The position numbers and the translations under genes were made by a program. The notes beneath the pieces are model-generated. The model saw nothing but the letters and a program-made list of their open reading frames with translations. It ran no database searches and had not been told where the DNA came from. Of a DNA stretch of 64,000 nt, positions 1 to 9,279 are shown piece by piece; position 1 is the stretch's first letter, and each line of letters opens with the position of its first letter. The stretch comes from Corynebacterium pseudodiphtheriticum DSM 44287 (GTDB lineage Bacteria; Actinomycetota; Actinomycetes; Mycobacteriales; Mycobacteriaceae): the NCBI RefSeq assembly GCF_000688415.1, contig NZ_JIAH01000008.1, positions 62,001-126,000 on the forward strand, given 5' to 3'.

Positions 1-431
1 TGAGCCTGTTCTTTAGCTTCAGCTTTCGCCGCTGCAACCATCTCAGCTGCTAGTTCACCGGTACCTTTTGGTGCGCGGTGACCGGACTTAGCGGCTTCGC
101 GACGGACCTTCACCTTACGCAGGCTGCGGGACATCTTCTGAATAGCGGTTTCCAGAGCCGCGTAGAAGGAATCTTCCTTGGCCTCAGCACGCAGCAGGTG
201 ACCCTTGCCCGTGGCGGTGATCTGAATGCGGGAGCCTTGATCCTCACGACGAGGGTTCTGCTCTTGCTTCAGCTCCACATGGAAGAACGTCAGCGTGGGG
301 TCCAGCTTTTCGATGCGGGAGAGTTTTCCGTTAACGCGCTCCGCGAAGTGCTCCGGCACCTCAACATTGCGGCCAGTGATGGTGACCTGGGCTTCTGGGG
401 CTTGAGCGTCGTTGTTTACGTCGAAAGTCAT
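1..431 (-). CDS. hpf: Ribosome hibernation-promoting factor, long form (partial)
   Basis: The reading frame opens at an ATG (429-431) and runs off the left edge without a stop, so only the first 143 codons are present. The N-terminal part reads as the RaiA/YfiA fold (VTITGRNVEVPEHFAERV, then basic KVKVRREAAKSGHR after about residue 105). This family binds the ribosomal decoding region and dimerises or silences ribosomes in stationary phase; the long form carries a second C-terminal dimerisation domain, which would lie outside the window. It sits downstream of comF on the same strand, the same order as in mycobacteria, where secA follows. The Shine-Dalgarno sequence is weak (GAAAGGG, rather far from the ATG). 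Confidence in family is high; the domain beyond the edge is inferred. Confidence 0.93.
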   Translation of the reverse strand, partial: MTFDVNNDAQAPEAQVTITGRNVEVPEHFAERVNGKLSRIEKLDPTLTFFHVELKQEQNPRREDQGSRIQITATGKGHLLRAEAKEDSFYAALETAIQKMSRSLRKVKVRREAAKSGHRAPKGTGELAAEMVAAAKAEAKEQA

Positions 432-567
432 AACTGTAATCTTTCCCTTTCATCTCGGTTGCTCTACTTTTATTGTATCAACCGCGAACTAGTTTGACCT
501 GGGTTTGGACTGGGAATTAGCACTTAATTGGAAAAAGTTTTCAGAGCTTTCCTGGCTTCTCCTAGCT

Positions 568-1215
568 TTACGCAGCCGCCAAAACCACACACCCAGCAAC
601 GTCTGCACCAGCATAAGTAAGCGTGTCGACAGTCGCGGCCAGTGTTGCCCCGGTGGTTATCACGTCATCCACAACCACCACCTCGGCCCCGCGTGGCACA
701 GAGCGCACCAGCTGAACATTGCCGCGGACGTTGTGCAACCTGTCGTCGCGGTTGAGCCCAGACTGATCCGGCATCGACGACGCGAGGCGCACTGCTTGTC
801 GCGTCGGAAAGCCGCTAGCTGTGCATAACTGGGTGATTGGATCACCACCACGTAGTCTCGCGGAGTGAGTTCGTGTGGGCGCCGGGACGAGTGTTAATCG
901 ATGCGAGAATTCGCCGCGCGCCTGCAAGGTTTCTACCGCTGCCCGTAAAACCGCAGCAATATACGGACGGATTGCACGATTATTGCGTTCTTTCATTTCT
1001 AAGATGACTTCGCGGTGCGGGCCACCATAGCCACCACAAGCATAGACAGGCGCGAGCACATCAGCTTTCGGGGCGATACGACGAGGCGGCTGGGCCAGCA
1101 GCGTACGGCATTGCCGACACAGTAGCTGCCCAGGCACACCACAGCCAGCACACGCGCGTGGCAAGACCAATTCAATAAAACCGGCACGACCAGCACGACG
1201 ACGAAATTTCGACAT
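568..1215 (-). CDS. comF: ComF family phosphoribosyltransferase-like protein
   Basis: This 215-residue protein has the ComF layout: a Cys-rich zinc-ribbon-like start (CAGCGVPGQLLCRQC, about residues 18-32), then a type I phosphoribosyltransferase domain ending in the PRPP-binding signature VVVVDDVITTGATL (about residues 178-191). ComF homologues take part in DNA uptake in competent bacteria, but in corynebacteria the role is not established. The gene follows lpqB by 24 bases on the same strand and precedes hpf, so it probably belongs to the mtrA-mtrB-lpqB transcript. A further motif, EMKERNNRAIRPYI, is typical of the ComF family. No competence role can be inferred from this locus alone, although comEA and comEC homologues lie at 33-36 kb. 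Confidence 0.9.
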   Translation of the reverse strand: MSKFRRRAGRAGFIELVLPRACAGCGVPGQLLCRQCRTLLAQPPRRIAPKADVLAPVYACGGYGGPHREVILEMKERNNRAIRPYIAAVLRAAVETLQARGEFSHRLTLVPAPTRTHSARLRGGDPITQLCTASGFPTRQAVRLASSMPDQSGLNRDDRLHNVRGNVQLVRSVPRGAEVVVVDDVITTGATLAATVDTLTYAGADVAGCVVLAAA

Positions 1216-1239
1216 GATCCCCCCATTATTGTCAGCCGG

Positions 1240-3078
1240 CTAGTTCGCCACCACAGGAACCGAACGCTGCCCCTGCAAACCAGGTACTTCCCGCCAGAAC
1301 GATGTCTCGCTGCCACTGGCTGGAAGCTGCAGCGTCGCATGCGCATCAGTGATATACAGCGTTGAACCAGAAGCCGCTACGGCCACCACCGGTGCGGTCA
1401 CATTGCCCGAAGGCAACGACGACACCGCCGAGCCATCCTGTTCTACACGCCACACCGGCGTATCAGCCGCAGACGTCCCCACCAACAACGAGCCATCCGG
1501 CTGCCAATCCAAACTCAACGCGGTACCACCGATTTCGGTGGCCATCTCATGCACATTCACGATCTTGCGCTCACCAGAAGTCGTGTGCTGTACAACCCCG
1601 GTATACACATGGCCATCGATAATCATTGCCGCAACTGCACCACTATTAGACAAGCGCAATACGGAAATCTCGCCGTCTATATCATCCAAGGCTGAGGTAT
1701 CCACGCTGCTGGTAGTCAGCTCGCCAGAGCTCGTAGCACGCACCACACGCACAACTTTTTTGTCCTGCGTAGACACCCACACCGCGCCGCCGGTCCGCTC
1801 CAATGTTGGGCGAGTAATGAACTCACTAGACAGCGCTTTTTCCAGCTTGCCGTCAAGCTCACCGATAAATAGCTGGGATTCGCCACGGCCTGCAGAGTGC
1901 GCCACCCCGGTGTTCTTTGCTCGCACCACGGCAACCGTTCCATCAACCCCGATATCGGCGGCACTGATATCCCGTAATTCGCCTGCTGCGTCGTCAAGCG
2001 GCACGCGCTGATCTGAAGCAACACGCACCAAAGAACCATTTGCTAAAGCATATAGCGAGCTCACTCCATCGGTCGATGATTTGGGATTCAACCCCGCAAA
2101 ATCATCGGTCGACAAAGTTTCCAAACCATCAGCCACCGGAACATCATCAATCAAGACTGAATATGGCCCGGGAACCGAAGCTCCCGCCAACGTCCACACC
2201 AATTGTGCGGCAAATTGCATACGCTGCTCAGAGCTCAACGAGGACATGCCGGAGAAATTATAAGTGCCCTCATCAATCCCCAAAAAAGTGGCATCTTCCG
2301 GCAGATAATCTTTCGTCGCTGGGGCCAAACGTGAGCTAGCACCTTCTACTAGCATCGTTGCCAACGACGCGCCCAGCGATTCTTGCTGCGAATACAACCA
2401 GCGCCGATCAGAAACCAGCACGCTGGCAGTGGAATCAAAAAAGTACAGCGACTGCGGCTGATACTGGTTCCGCAGCTCATTACGCTCAATCACTACTCCG
2501 GATGGCAGTGAGGAAATCCGCCACTGATTGTCCACCAGCTCCATTTCCACGCTAGTCTCATACAAACCATCTTCGGGCAGATACTTTCCGCCATCACCTA
2601 ATTTGCCAATGACAGTACCGCGCACGTCGAACTTCCGCTTCGTGGAATCCGCTGGCCCAGACGCAGTGTTGAATTCGATTCGGTCCACAATCAACATGTC
2701 GTCGTGGTGTGGCTGCCAGTTGCCCTCGGCATTCTCGGTGAGGTACCGCTTGGCGGCCCGGTAATCACCTTCTGGGCTAGCCGAGGCCCGATAAAATTCC
2801 CGTAATAATAAATCTGGTTCTTGCCCATCAGTCGGACCAACATTCATATCATCATCCGGGTTGGAAGACGCCTCAAACGGGCGCAACGCTTGCGGGCCGG
2901 TATCACGTGGCAATGAACTACATGCCGCCACAAACCCCAGGCTGCTTGCCACTATCAGCGCAAGGCTTCCACGTCGGAAAACCTGCACACCGCGCTTGCC
3001 GACGCCACCATGCTGGGTATCTGCGGAACTCCGTCCAAAGACGCCACATTGGTGGGTACGTCGCTGCTTATTCTGCAT
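1240..3078 (-). CDS. lpqB: Lipoprotein LpqB, MtrAB accessory protein
   Basis: Beginning at the ATG at 3076-3078 gives 612 residues. A hydrophobic signal (SLALIVASSLGFVAAC) ends in a lipobox, so the mature protein is a lipid-anchored extracytoplasmic protein. The middle contains a GerMN-like region and the second half a beta-propeller-like run of repeated strands, the known LpqB architecture. In mycobacteria LpqB interacts with the sensor domain of MtrB and modulates signalling. The start codon lies inside the mtrB 3' end (mtrB stops at 3068), an 11-base overlap that suggests translational coupling. A longer frame extends upstream to 3120 but lies wholly inside mtrB, so the later start is preferred. 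Confidence 0.93.
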   Translation of the reverse strand: MQNKQRRTHQCGVFGRSSADTQHGGVGKRGVQVFRRGSLALIVASSLGFVAACSSLPRDTGPQALRPFEASSNPDDDMNVGPTDGQEPDLLLREFYRASASPEGDYRAAKRYLTENAEGNWQPHHDDMLIVDRIEFNTASGPADSTKRKFDVRGTVIGKLGDGGKYLPEDGLYETSVEMELVDNQWRISSLPSGVVIERNELRNQYQPQSLYFFDSTASVLVSDRRWLYSQQESLGASLATMLVEGASSRLAPATKDYLPEDATFLGIDEGTYNFSGMSSLSSEQRMQFAAQLVWTLAGASVPGPYSVLIDDVPVADGLETLSTDDFAGLNPKSSTDGVSSLYALANGSLVRVASDQRVPLDDAAGELRDISAADIGVDGTVAVVRAKNTGVAHSAGRGESQLFIGELDGKLEKALSSEFITRPTLERTGGAVWVSTQDKKVVRVVRATSSGELTTSSVDTSALDDIDGEISVLRLSNSGAVAAMIIDGHVYTGVVQHTTSGERKIVNVHEMATEIGGTALSLDWQPDGSLLVGTSAADTPVWRVEQDGSAVSSLPSGNVTAPVVAVAASGSTLYITDAHATLQLPASGSETSFWREVPGLQGQRSVPVVAN

Positions 3079-4783
3079 TACCATCACCACCAGTACCAGC
3101 GCCAGAATCAGCCTCAGCACCAGCGTCGTCTACGTCGTCAGTTAATTCCGGTTCGTCGGCGCCCAGCATCACCGCCAGCTCCAAAGGAGCAGGGTCGACT
3201 GGACCACGCGGAGTACGTGGCAAAACTAACCGAAACGTCGACCCCACACCCAGCTCACCGATGGCATCCAAAATACCGCCATGCAACTGGGCGTCCTCGC
3301 GAGCGATTGCTAAGCCCAAACCGGTGCCGCCAGAATGGCGCTTCCTGGAAACATCTGCTCGCCAAAAACGGTGAAAGACTAAATCCTCCTGGCCTTCTTT
3401 CAACCCCACTCCGCGGTCGGCGATGGTAATTGCGATAGCGTGATCATTTGCCGCAGCATTCACCAGCACCGGATTGCCCTCCGAATGGTCTATCGCATTC
3501 GCCAACAGATTCCGCAAAATCCGCTCGATACGCCGAGAATCACCAGCAATCGTCAATGGCTCATCCAGCCCGGTAAACCGCACACGAACATTCAACTTAT
3601 CTGCTAAATGCTCCACCTGGTTCCAGGCTGATTCCAAGCTAGAACGCACATCAATCTGCGTTTCCGACAAATCCGCGACCCCGGCATCATGGCGTGAAAT
3701 CTCCAACAAATCGCCCAAGAGATCTTCGAACTTGTCCAGTTCGCGAGTCATCAGTTCCGACGCGCGCCGGGTGTGCGGGGCCAGCGATTCAGAATCGGAA
3801 GCGATCATATCCGCGGCCATGCGCACCGTCGTCAAGGGTGTACGCAATTCATGGGAGACGTCGGAGGTGAATTGTCGCTGAAGATTGCCGTATTCTTCCA
3901 ACTGATTAATCTGGCGCACCAATTTGTCCGCCATGTCATTAAACGACATCGCCAACCGCGCCATTTCATCCTCACCTTCGACCACCATTCGCTCACGCAG
4001 GTGACCTCCCGCTAGTCGCTGCGCAGTGCGTGAGGCGGAACGAATCGGCAAAATCACCTGTTGCGTAGCCAACCAGGCAATCCCCACCAGCAACACCAAC
4101 ACAACCACGCCGGCCGTGGATAGCAATCCGCGCAACAGGGCCATCGTGGATGCTTCCGATTCCATGGACAGCGCCAAATACACCTGTGCACCCGGGATAT
4201 CAGATTCTGTCGGCGAACCAATCAGCAACGCATCATAGACGGTGCCATCGGCACGTTCGACGGGCGTGAACTGATAAGAAACTTGCCCTTCAGAGACGTA
4301 CCTGCGCAATTCTGCAGGTACCCGAAAACCTTCCGGTGCCGTGGTCAAAGAGCCATCACCGTTATCGACGACGATGATCGTGTCGTAAATCGTGGCTAAA
4401 TCGGTAGATTCGCTACTCGAATGCGAAATCGACGCGCGCGCAGAGGTAATGCGCACTTGCACGCTGTTTGCTGAACCAGTGGCGTTGATCTGTTGTTCCA
4501 CAGCAAAGCGTGCACGATCAATCTCCTGGCTAGCGACGTCGAGCTTCTGATCCACCAATCGTTGCGTGATCACCGAGATCAACGCAAAAGCCAGCACCAG
4601 CATAACGACCAATGAGGAAACGAAGATAGATACAATTAGTCGCACCTGCAACGAGGTACGCCAAAACTCCACCAACCTGATGCGCAGGTGGCGGAACCGT
4701 TTCTTGGCTGCAAACAAAGATTTCTCGGAGTCAGCAGGCTTAACCGGCTTAACCGCCTCAGCGGGCTTTGCGGATTCGTTCAC
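3068..4783 (-). CDS. mtrB: Two-component sensor histidine kinase MtrB
   Basis: This 571-residue membrane kinase has a first membrane segment (about residues 48-72), an extracytoplasmic domain, a second membrane helix (about 232-252), a HAMP segment (SASRTAQRLAGGHLRERM), a HisKA box with the phospho-acceptor His in FTSDVSHELRTPLTTVRM, and an ATPase domain with GTGLGLAIARE. It is the sensor partner of MtrA, which in corynebacteria controls osmotic stress and cell-wall genes. It starts with GTG at 4781-4783, 12 bases after the mtrA stop. The C-terminal tail is rich in Asp, Glu and Gly and overlaps the lpqB start. Gene order and motifs make the call secure. Confidence 0.97.
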   Translation of the reverse strand: MNESAKPAEAVKPVKPADSEKSLFAAKKRFRHLRIRLVEFWRTSLQVRLIVSIFVSSLVVMLVLAFALISVITQRLVDQKLDVASQEIDRARFAVEQQINATGSANSVQVRITSARASISHSSSESTDLATIYDTIIVVDNGDGSLTTAPEGFRVPAELRRYVSEGQVSYQFTPVERADGTVYDALLIGSPTESDIPGAQVYLALSMESEASTMALLRGLLSTAGVVVLVLLVGIAWLATQQVILPIRSASRTAQRLAGGHLRERMVVEGEDEMARLAMSFNDMADKLVRQINQLEEYGNLQRQFTSDVSHELRTPLTTVRMAADMIASDSESLAPHTRRASELMTRELDKFEDLLGDLLEISRHDAGVADLSETQIDVRSSLESAWNQVEHLADKLNVRVRFTGLDEPLTIAGDSRRIERILRNLLANAIDHSEGNPVLVNAAANDHAIAITIADRGVGLKEGQEDLVFHRFWRADVSRKRHSGGTGLGLAIAREDAQLHGGILDAIGELGVGSTFRLVLPRTPRGPVDPAPLELAVMLGADEPELTDDVDDAGAEADSGAGTGGDGNAE

Positions 4784-4795
4784 GCTCCTTCACGC

Positions 4796-5500
4796 CTAAG
4801 CGGTAGGCTTCTTGCCCGTTTTATAGCCCACGCCACGTACCGTCAATACAATCCGCGGATCCTCGGGGTCTTTTTCAATCTTCGCCCGCAAGCGCTGTAC
4901 GTGTACATTCACCAACCGGGTATCCGAGGCATGCTTATAACCCCAGACCTTTTCCAGCAATGCTTCCCGGGTATGTACTTGGCCAGGCTTACGCGACATT
5001 TCCAGCAGCAAATCAAATTCGAGTGGAGTCAGCGAAATCTCTTCACCGTTTCGGGTCACCGTGTGTTCACTGACATCAATGTGTAGATCACCCACGACGA
5101 TTGTCTCCGGAGAATCCGCTTTTGGCTCCCCAGGTTCTACCGCTGGGCGCAAGCGAGCACGGATACGCGCAATCAATTCTTTATGTTTAAACGGCTTAGT
5201 GATGTAGTCGTCAGCACCCGATTCTAAGCCCAACACGACATCAACGGTGTCGGTTTTTGCTGTCAGCATCACGATCGGCACAGACGACTCGGTACGGATC
5301 GTGCGACAAATATCTACCCCGTTCATGCCCGGCAACATCAGATCCAGCAGAATCAAATCCGGTTCGTGCTCACGAAACGCCGGCACAGCCTCGTTACCGT
5401 CAGTCACCGCGATAGGATGAAAGCCTTCAGATTCCAGCACGATAGTCAACATTTCGGAAATCGCGGGGTCATCGTCAACTACCAGAATGGTTGCTGCCAT
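4796..5500 (-). CDS. mtrA: Response regulator MtrA
   Basis: This 234-residue OmpR/PhoB-type regulator has a receiver domain with the acidic pocket (LVVDDD), the phosphorylation Asp in LILLDLMLPG and the conserved Lys in ITKPFKHKEL. A winged-helix DNA-binding domain follows, ending in VHVQRLRAKIEKD and VRGVGYKTG. With MtrB it forms the most conserved two-component system of actinobacteria, linking envelope and osmotic status to cell-wall and division genes. It lies between tmk (29 bases upstream) and mtrB. No MtrA-binding site was searched for systematically. Full length, with no unusual features. Confidence 0.97.
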   Translation of the reverse strand: MAATILVVDDDPAISEMLTIVLESEGFHPIAVTDGNEAVPAFREHEPDLILLDLMLPGMNGVDICRTIRTESSVPIVMLTAKTDTVDVVLGLESGADDYITKPFKHKELIARIRARLRPAVEPGEPKADSPETIVVGDLHIDVSEHTVTRNGEEISLTPLEFDLLLEMSRKPGQVHTREALLEKVWGYKHASDTRLVNVHVQRLRAKIEKDPEDPRIVLTVRGVGYKTGKKPTA

Positions 5501-5529
5501 CGTCGTGTTCTTCCTCCGAGAGTGGTGTT

Positions 5530-6171
5530 TCAGGCCAGTTCGGCCCGGCGCGCTTCGATCGTTGCCATTATCTTATCGATGTCTTCGCTGACTAGCCATT
5601 GACTTGCCCAATTTGTCGCAGCAAGTTTGTGATATGCGGCATTTGTTTTGGTTTGTAGGCTGCTATCGCGCTCATAGTGATCACGTTCGCGGCTGGCATC
5701 CGCCTGCGCTCGGGAATGTGCGCGCGCAGCAGCGACGTCGACTGGAACATCCAACAGAATCTGTAAATCTGGTTTCGGCAAACCCAAGCGTCCGAATTCG
5801 AGTTGTGCGACCCAGTCCGTCACTGTTTCTTCGCCTGTACGCGCCCAGCTATAAGCCGCACTTGAGGCGACGTATCGATCGAGTATCAACACCGAATCGC
5901 GGTGGGTACCGTCGGCAAGGTAGCTCCGCAATTTCTCGCGGCTAGCCGCGCGATCCAGAGCGAAAAGGGTGGCCATGGCATAGACGGAATCACTGAGATC
6001 ACCCATCCGCCCATATAAAGCCTCGCGAGCCAACTGCGCATGGATGGAGTTGTCGTAATCTGGGAACCCCCAGACATCCACGCTGATGCCGCTTTGTCGG
6101 AAACGACGGGTTAGCTCTGTGACTGCGGTGTTTTTCCCGGCACCATCGATGCCTTCGATCGCGATAAGCAT
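5530..6171 (-). CDS. tmk: Thymidylate kinase
   Basis: The 213-residue protein opens with a P-loop (IEGIDGAGKNTAVTEL) and has the DR-containing segment LDRYVASSAAYSWAR and a lid region rich in Arg (RAHSRAQADASRERDHYERD). It phosphorylates dTMP to dTDP in the cytoplasm, an essential step of dTTP synthesis. The P-loop has Asn where the last position before Thr is usually Ser or Gly, as is common in actinobacterial Tmk. Its ATG overlaps the stop of the upstream DUF4259 gene by one base (TAATG), so the two are likely co-translated. It leads into mtrA, the normal order in this phylum. Confidence 0.95.
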   Translation of the reverse strand: MLIAIEGIDGAGKNTAVTELTRRFRQSGISVDVWGFPDYDNSIHAQLAREALYGRMGDLSDSVYAMATLFALDRAASREKLRSYLADGTHRDSVLILDRYVASSAAYSWARTGEETVTDWVAQLEFGRLGLPKPDLQILLDVPVDVAAARAHSRAQADASRERDHYERDSSLQTKTNAAYHKLAATNWASQWLVSEDIDKIMATIEARRAELA

Positions 6172-6575
6172 TAAGACAGAGCTTCCAAAAATGGGTCGAG
6201 GTCGAAGTCGACATCCAGCTCGCCCAACAGTTCTGCGGCGGCTTCAGTGAGTTGTTCGTCGCTGCTCCCCACCAATTCGCGAACGAACGGATAAGCAGAG
6301 ACTATTTCGCCGGCGAAAAATGGTGCACCGCTCCAGATTGCAGCGATCGTGGCAGCTGCATAGCCGTTACTAATTTCGACGTTGTTGGCGTTGTTGCCTG
6401 CAGCTAACAGGCAGGCATCGCGGACCGACTCGACTACATCTTCGTCGTCAAGATCTACGAGTTCATCAAGGAAATCCTGATTGTTTTCGTCAGAGAAGAT
6501 TGCTTCGTCCCAGGATTCTGCATCCTCCCACGATGCGGGCTGTTCCCATGCTGCCGGTGTTGTTGAAGAGGCCAC
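6171..6575 (-). CDS. DUF4259-like acidic protein
   Basis: This 134-residue strongly acidic protein starts from GTG (6573-6575), with a GGAG Shine-Dalgarno sequence about nine bases upstream. The pattern is an N-terminal Trp/Glu-rich stretch with SWDEAIFSDENNQDFLDEL, then helices with AAGNNANNVEISNGYAAATI and an APFFAGEIVSAYPF motif. This matches the small uncharacterised DUF4259 family as I recall it. No function is known. It overlaps tmk by one base and sits where mycobacteria have sahH upstream of tmk, so it appears to be a lineage-specific first gene of the tmk-mtrAB operon. Confidence 0.7.
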   Translation of the reverse strand: MASSTTPAAWEQPASWEDAESWDEAIFSDENNQDFLDELVDLDDEDVVESVRDACLLAAGNNANNVEISNGYAAATIAAIWSGAPFFAGEIVSAYPFVRELVGSSDEQLTEAAAELLGELDVDFDLDPFLEALS

Positions 6576-6613
6576 TGCTTACTCCATACCTTTGTGATGT
6601 TGTGTCGAACTGA

Positions 6614-6651
6614 TTCAGCTGATCTAGTCTGGTTCAGCTGATCTAGTTTGG
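6614..6651. repeat. Tandem repeat, 19 bp x 2
   Basis: Two adjacent copies of TTCAGCTGATCTAGTYTGG (6614-6632 and 6633-6651) differ at one base. They lie in the divergent promoter region between the DUF4259 gene and the secreted-protein gene at 6916. No known operator was recognised. Confidence 0.9.
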
Positions 6652-6695
6652 CATATTTACTCAACATTTCAGCAACGCAAGCACTGTCTGGGTCA

Positions 6696-6769
6696 CCGGA
6701 GTACATCTGAGTTGCCGAAATGCACCTGCGTCGCGGGAGTACATATGAGTCGCCGGAATACATAAGGGG
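6696..6769. repeat. Degenerate tandem repeat, 19 bp x about 4
   Basis: Units start at 6696, 6715, 6734 and 6753, each resembling CCGGAGTACATATGAGTCG with several substitutions; the last is incomplete. The same 19-bp period occurs in an unrelated sequence 45 bases earlier. Together the two arrays occupy about a third of the 340-base gap between divergent genes. The rest of the gap (6576-6613, 6652-6695, 6770-6915) shows no recognisable gene. Confidence 0.85.
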
Positions 6770-6915
6770 AGGGCGCATATAAAAGCCGACCCTGAACTAT
6801 CGAGTATAAGCTGTCTCACAATATCGACTTTGCGACGCCAAGGCCTTACTACTTTGGAATGAAGCTGTTATGGTTTGTTATCAAGTTGCAATCAACGCGG
6901 AAGGTCATGTGTCCC

Positions 6916-7932
6916 ATGAGCCAGGAAACCCGTAGGGCCATCGCTTTCATCGGTAGTGGCTGTCTTGCTGCGGGCATAATTGGTTTCGGAGTCTGGCAGT
7001 TTTCAGAACCGGCAAACTTTTCGACGGCATCACAAGTACAAGAAGCAGGACACACGCAAACTTCGACGACTACCATCACAGAATCTGCCAGCCCAGCCGA
7101 TTCCACTACAAACTCCGCATCCCAAGACGACGGAAACGCCTCGCGTCAGACTCTCCCTGGCTCGGATTCGACCCTCGGCCAACGGCCTGTCGCACCACAG
7201 AACCTTGCCGAAGCCAACGAGCAGGTACTAGCACCACGGGGCACAAAGCCCTCCCGCCGAGCCCAGATTGACGCTGCCGACCCCTTTCTACCCCCTCACG
7301 CTGTTCTCCAAGAAAACCCAGACCCGGTCCAGCCGACAGTTGTTTACCGGCCCCGCGGGTTTGAGGCTCTGCAGCCGCAGCAACAACAGGGTACCCAGGG
7401 TGGCTCCGGCAGTCGCGAAAACCAAGAGCCACAAGAACCCCTCGTAATCGCAGAACCAAAGCCGGCACAGCAGCAAGCACCAAAGCCGAACTCTCCAGCA
7501 GATAACGTCGCCGGCGCAATCCCAAAATTGGCAGATCTTGATCCGCAGCCTCTGATCAACGAGACCCTAGATCGGGCAGGTCTAACGCCCAACAATAAGC
7601 AACAGCCCGGAAATCAGCAGCCCGCAGAAAGCACGGGCACTGATGCACGGGTTGCAACCGATCCACAGGCTGCACGCGTACAAAGAGCCCAAAACCAGCC
7701 AGCCCAACCAGATCCGGTGGCTCCCCCCGCTCCCGGCGCAGAAACGCAACGCCACCAGCAGGGTAACCATGCCAGCAACCACGCAAGCGATGGCCCCCAT
7801 GATGCAGTCGGTTCTAATAGCGCGAGCGCAGCTGGAGAAAACCACCCACAACCGCAGGGGCTGCGCGATGCTATCAGTGAAGCTCTAAAGAACTCAGGCT
7901 CGTCCCTTAGCTCGTCTTGGTTGAGCAACTAA
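6916..7932 (+). CDS. Secreted or membrane-anchored Pro/Gln/Ala-rich protein
   Basis: Starting at the ATG at 6916 (GGAAGG lies 11 bases upstream) gives 338 residues. An N-terminal hydrophobic segment (AIAFIGSGCLAAGIIGFGVW, about residues 7-26) acts as a signal anchor or uncleaved signal. The rest is low-complexity, rich in Pro, Gln, Ala, Ser and Thr, without a recognisable fold. Such proteins in corynebacteria are usually wall-spanning or envelope-associated. An upstream ATG at 6859 would add 19 residues without a better ribosome site. It is convergent with manA. No function can be assigned. Confidence 0.65.
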   Translation: MSQETRRAIAFIGSGCLAAGIIGFGVWQFSEPANFSTASQVQEAGHTQTSTTTITESASPADSTTNSASQDDGNASRQTLPGSDSTLGQRPVAPQNLAEANEQVLAPRGTKPSRRAQIDAADPFLPPHAVLQENPDPVQPTVVYRPRGFEALQPQQQQGTQGGSGSRENQEPQEPLVIAEPKPAQQQAPKPNSPADNVAGAIPKLADLDPQPLINETLDRAGLTPNNKQQPGNQQPAESTGTDARVATDPQAARVQRAQNQPAQPDPVAPPAPGAETQRHQQGNHASNHASDGPHDAVGSNSASAAGENHPQPQGLRDAISEALKNSGSSLSSSWLSN

Positions 7933-8013
7933 CCTGGCCCACTACCTGAGCCACAGCCTGGGCTGCAGCCGCTAGCTGTAACCTAGCCACACTAAAAAAT
8001 CCTCGCTACCGGA

Positions 8014-9279
8014 TCAAACGCGGGCGATAAACAACTCGGCACCGGATTCAGCACCGGCGCGCGTTCCGTCGTGAACACTCTCATCAGCATCCACGAGGAC
8101 AAAGCCATTGTCAGCCGCCCCCGCCGGTAGCCACACCGCTTCTGTCGGCCGCAGCATACGCCCGTTGCATTCCACCGCACCGCGGGTCACTAAAGCAATC
8201 GCCGGCCCCCCATAGTCACACCGTACCCTGGGGTGCTGGCTGGTTAACTGGACGCGTTCCAGCAAAAAATCTTCCGTATGCGAGGGATAATTGTACTGCC
8301 CCTCAGCAATGAGTTCCGGTTCCATGATCGGATCCCGCACACTGGAAAATTGCAACAATGACAACAGCTCCGGCACATCAACGTGCTTTTCTGTAAGCCC
8401 TCCACGCAACACATTGTCCGAACTAGCCATGATCTCCACACCCAAGCCAGACAGGTAAGCGTGTAATTGCCCCGCTTCCAAACGCAGTGCTTCCCCTGGT
8501 TGCATGGAAACATGATGCAATAACAGAGCGCTTAGCACCCCAATATCACCCGGGTAGCGACGCTGCAAGTCCACCACCGTGCGCAGGCTGTCAAGCATCC
8601 ACTCGGAGTAGGATTGCCAGCTAGATTCGTCGGCAAGTACCTCGCAGGCTTTATCCACGATCGCGCTTATCAAGTGCTTACGTTCATCTTCGGCAAGCGT
8701 CACCCAACAGCGAAACAGCGTATGTAGCTGTGCTGCTTCGTTGTCCTCTTCCACGTTCTCCAACAGCTCGGCATATGGCTCCAGCTCAGGACAATTCAAA
8801 ACAGAAAACAGTTTATGGGTGGAGCTCGCTTTCCGGAATCCCGCTAATCCACGAAACGGAGTCAACGCGACAATAAGCTCAGGCTTGTGGTTGGCATCCT
8901 TATAATTACGCCGCGGATCATCCAGGGCCAGGCCAGCAGCGTTTTCTCGCGCAAACCCCTCTTCGGCTTCTGCCAGACTAGGGTGTGCCTGCAGCGAAAG
9001 CGGCTCACCGGCCGCCAACAGCTTCAGCATGAAAGGCAATCGGGAACCCCATTGTTTTTGCACGCGCGCGCCCAAATGATACTCAGGATCTGCCGCGATT
9101 ATCTCATCCAAGCCCTTAAGCGCACCGTCAGGCTGCGCCACGTAAGCAGGGCCGGTCGCATGCGCTCCAAACCAAAGTTCGGCCACTGGATCACCGGTGG
9201 CTGGTTGCCCAGCCAACTCTGGGATCAAGGTAGTCGAGCCCCAAGGGTAATGGCGAATAGCCGGTCGAAGTGGCTGCAT
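8014..9279 (-). CDS. manA: Mannose-6-phosphate isomerase, class I
   Basis: This 421-residue type I phosphomannose isomerase interconverts fructose-6-phosphate and mannose-6-phosphate, feeding GDP-mannose for envelope lipoglycans. Zinc-site motifs are visible: PLSLQAHPSLAEAEEGF (Gln and His), HKPELIVALTPF (Glu) and GQLHAYLSGLGVEIMASSDN (His). The N-terminus YPWGSTTLIPEL is typical of the family. It lies 108 bases downstream of manB on the same strand; the mycobacterial gene tobH, normally between them, is missing. No terminator with a clear T-tract was found between it and the convergent gene ending at 7932. Confidence 0.95.
   Translation of the reverse strand: MQPLRPAIRHYPWGSTTLIPELAGQPATGDPVAELWFGAHATGPAYVAQPDGALKGLDEIIAADPEYHLGARVQKQWGSRLPFMLKLLAAGEPLSLQAHPSLAEAEEGFARENAAGLALDDPRRNYKDANHKPELIVALTPFRGLAGFRKASSTHKLFSVLNCPELEPYAELLENVEEDNEAAQLHTLFRCWVTLAEDERKHLISAIVDKACEVLADESSWQSYSEWMLDSLRTVVDLQRRYPGDIGVLSALLLHHVSMQPGEALRLEAGQLHAYLSGLGVEIMASSDNVLRGGLTEKHVDVPELLSLLQFSSVRDPIMEPELIAEGQYNYPSHTEDFLLERVQLTSQHPRVRCDYGGPAIALVTRGAVECNGRMLRPTEAVWLPAGAADNGFVLVDADESVHDGTRAGAESGAELFIARV

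Noticed and set aside
6859-6915. Upstream ATG extending the secreted protein by 19 residues
   Set aside because: It adds a second hydrophobic stretch before the basic residues and lacks a better Shine-Dalgarno site than ATG 6916.
7106-7928. Several long minus-strand frames antisense to the secreted protein gene
   Set aside because: They are shadows of GC-rich, low-complexity codons in the plus-strand gene and lack ribosome sites and recognisable domains.
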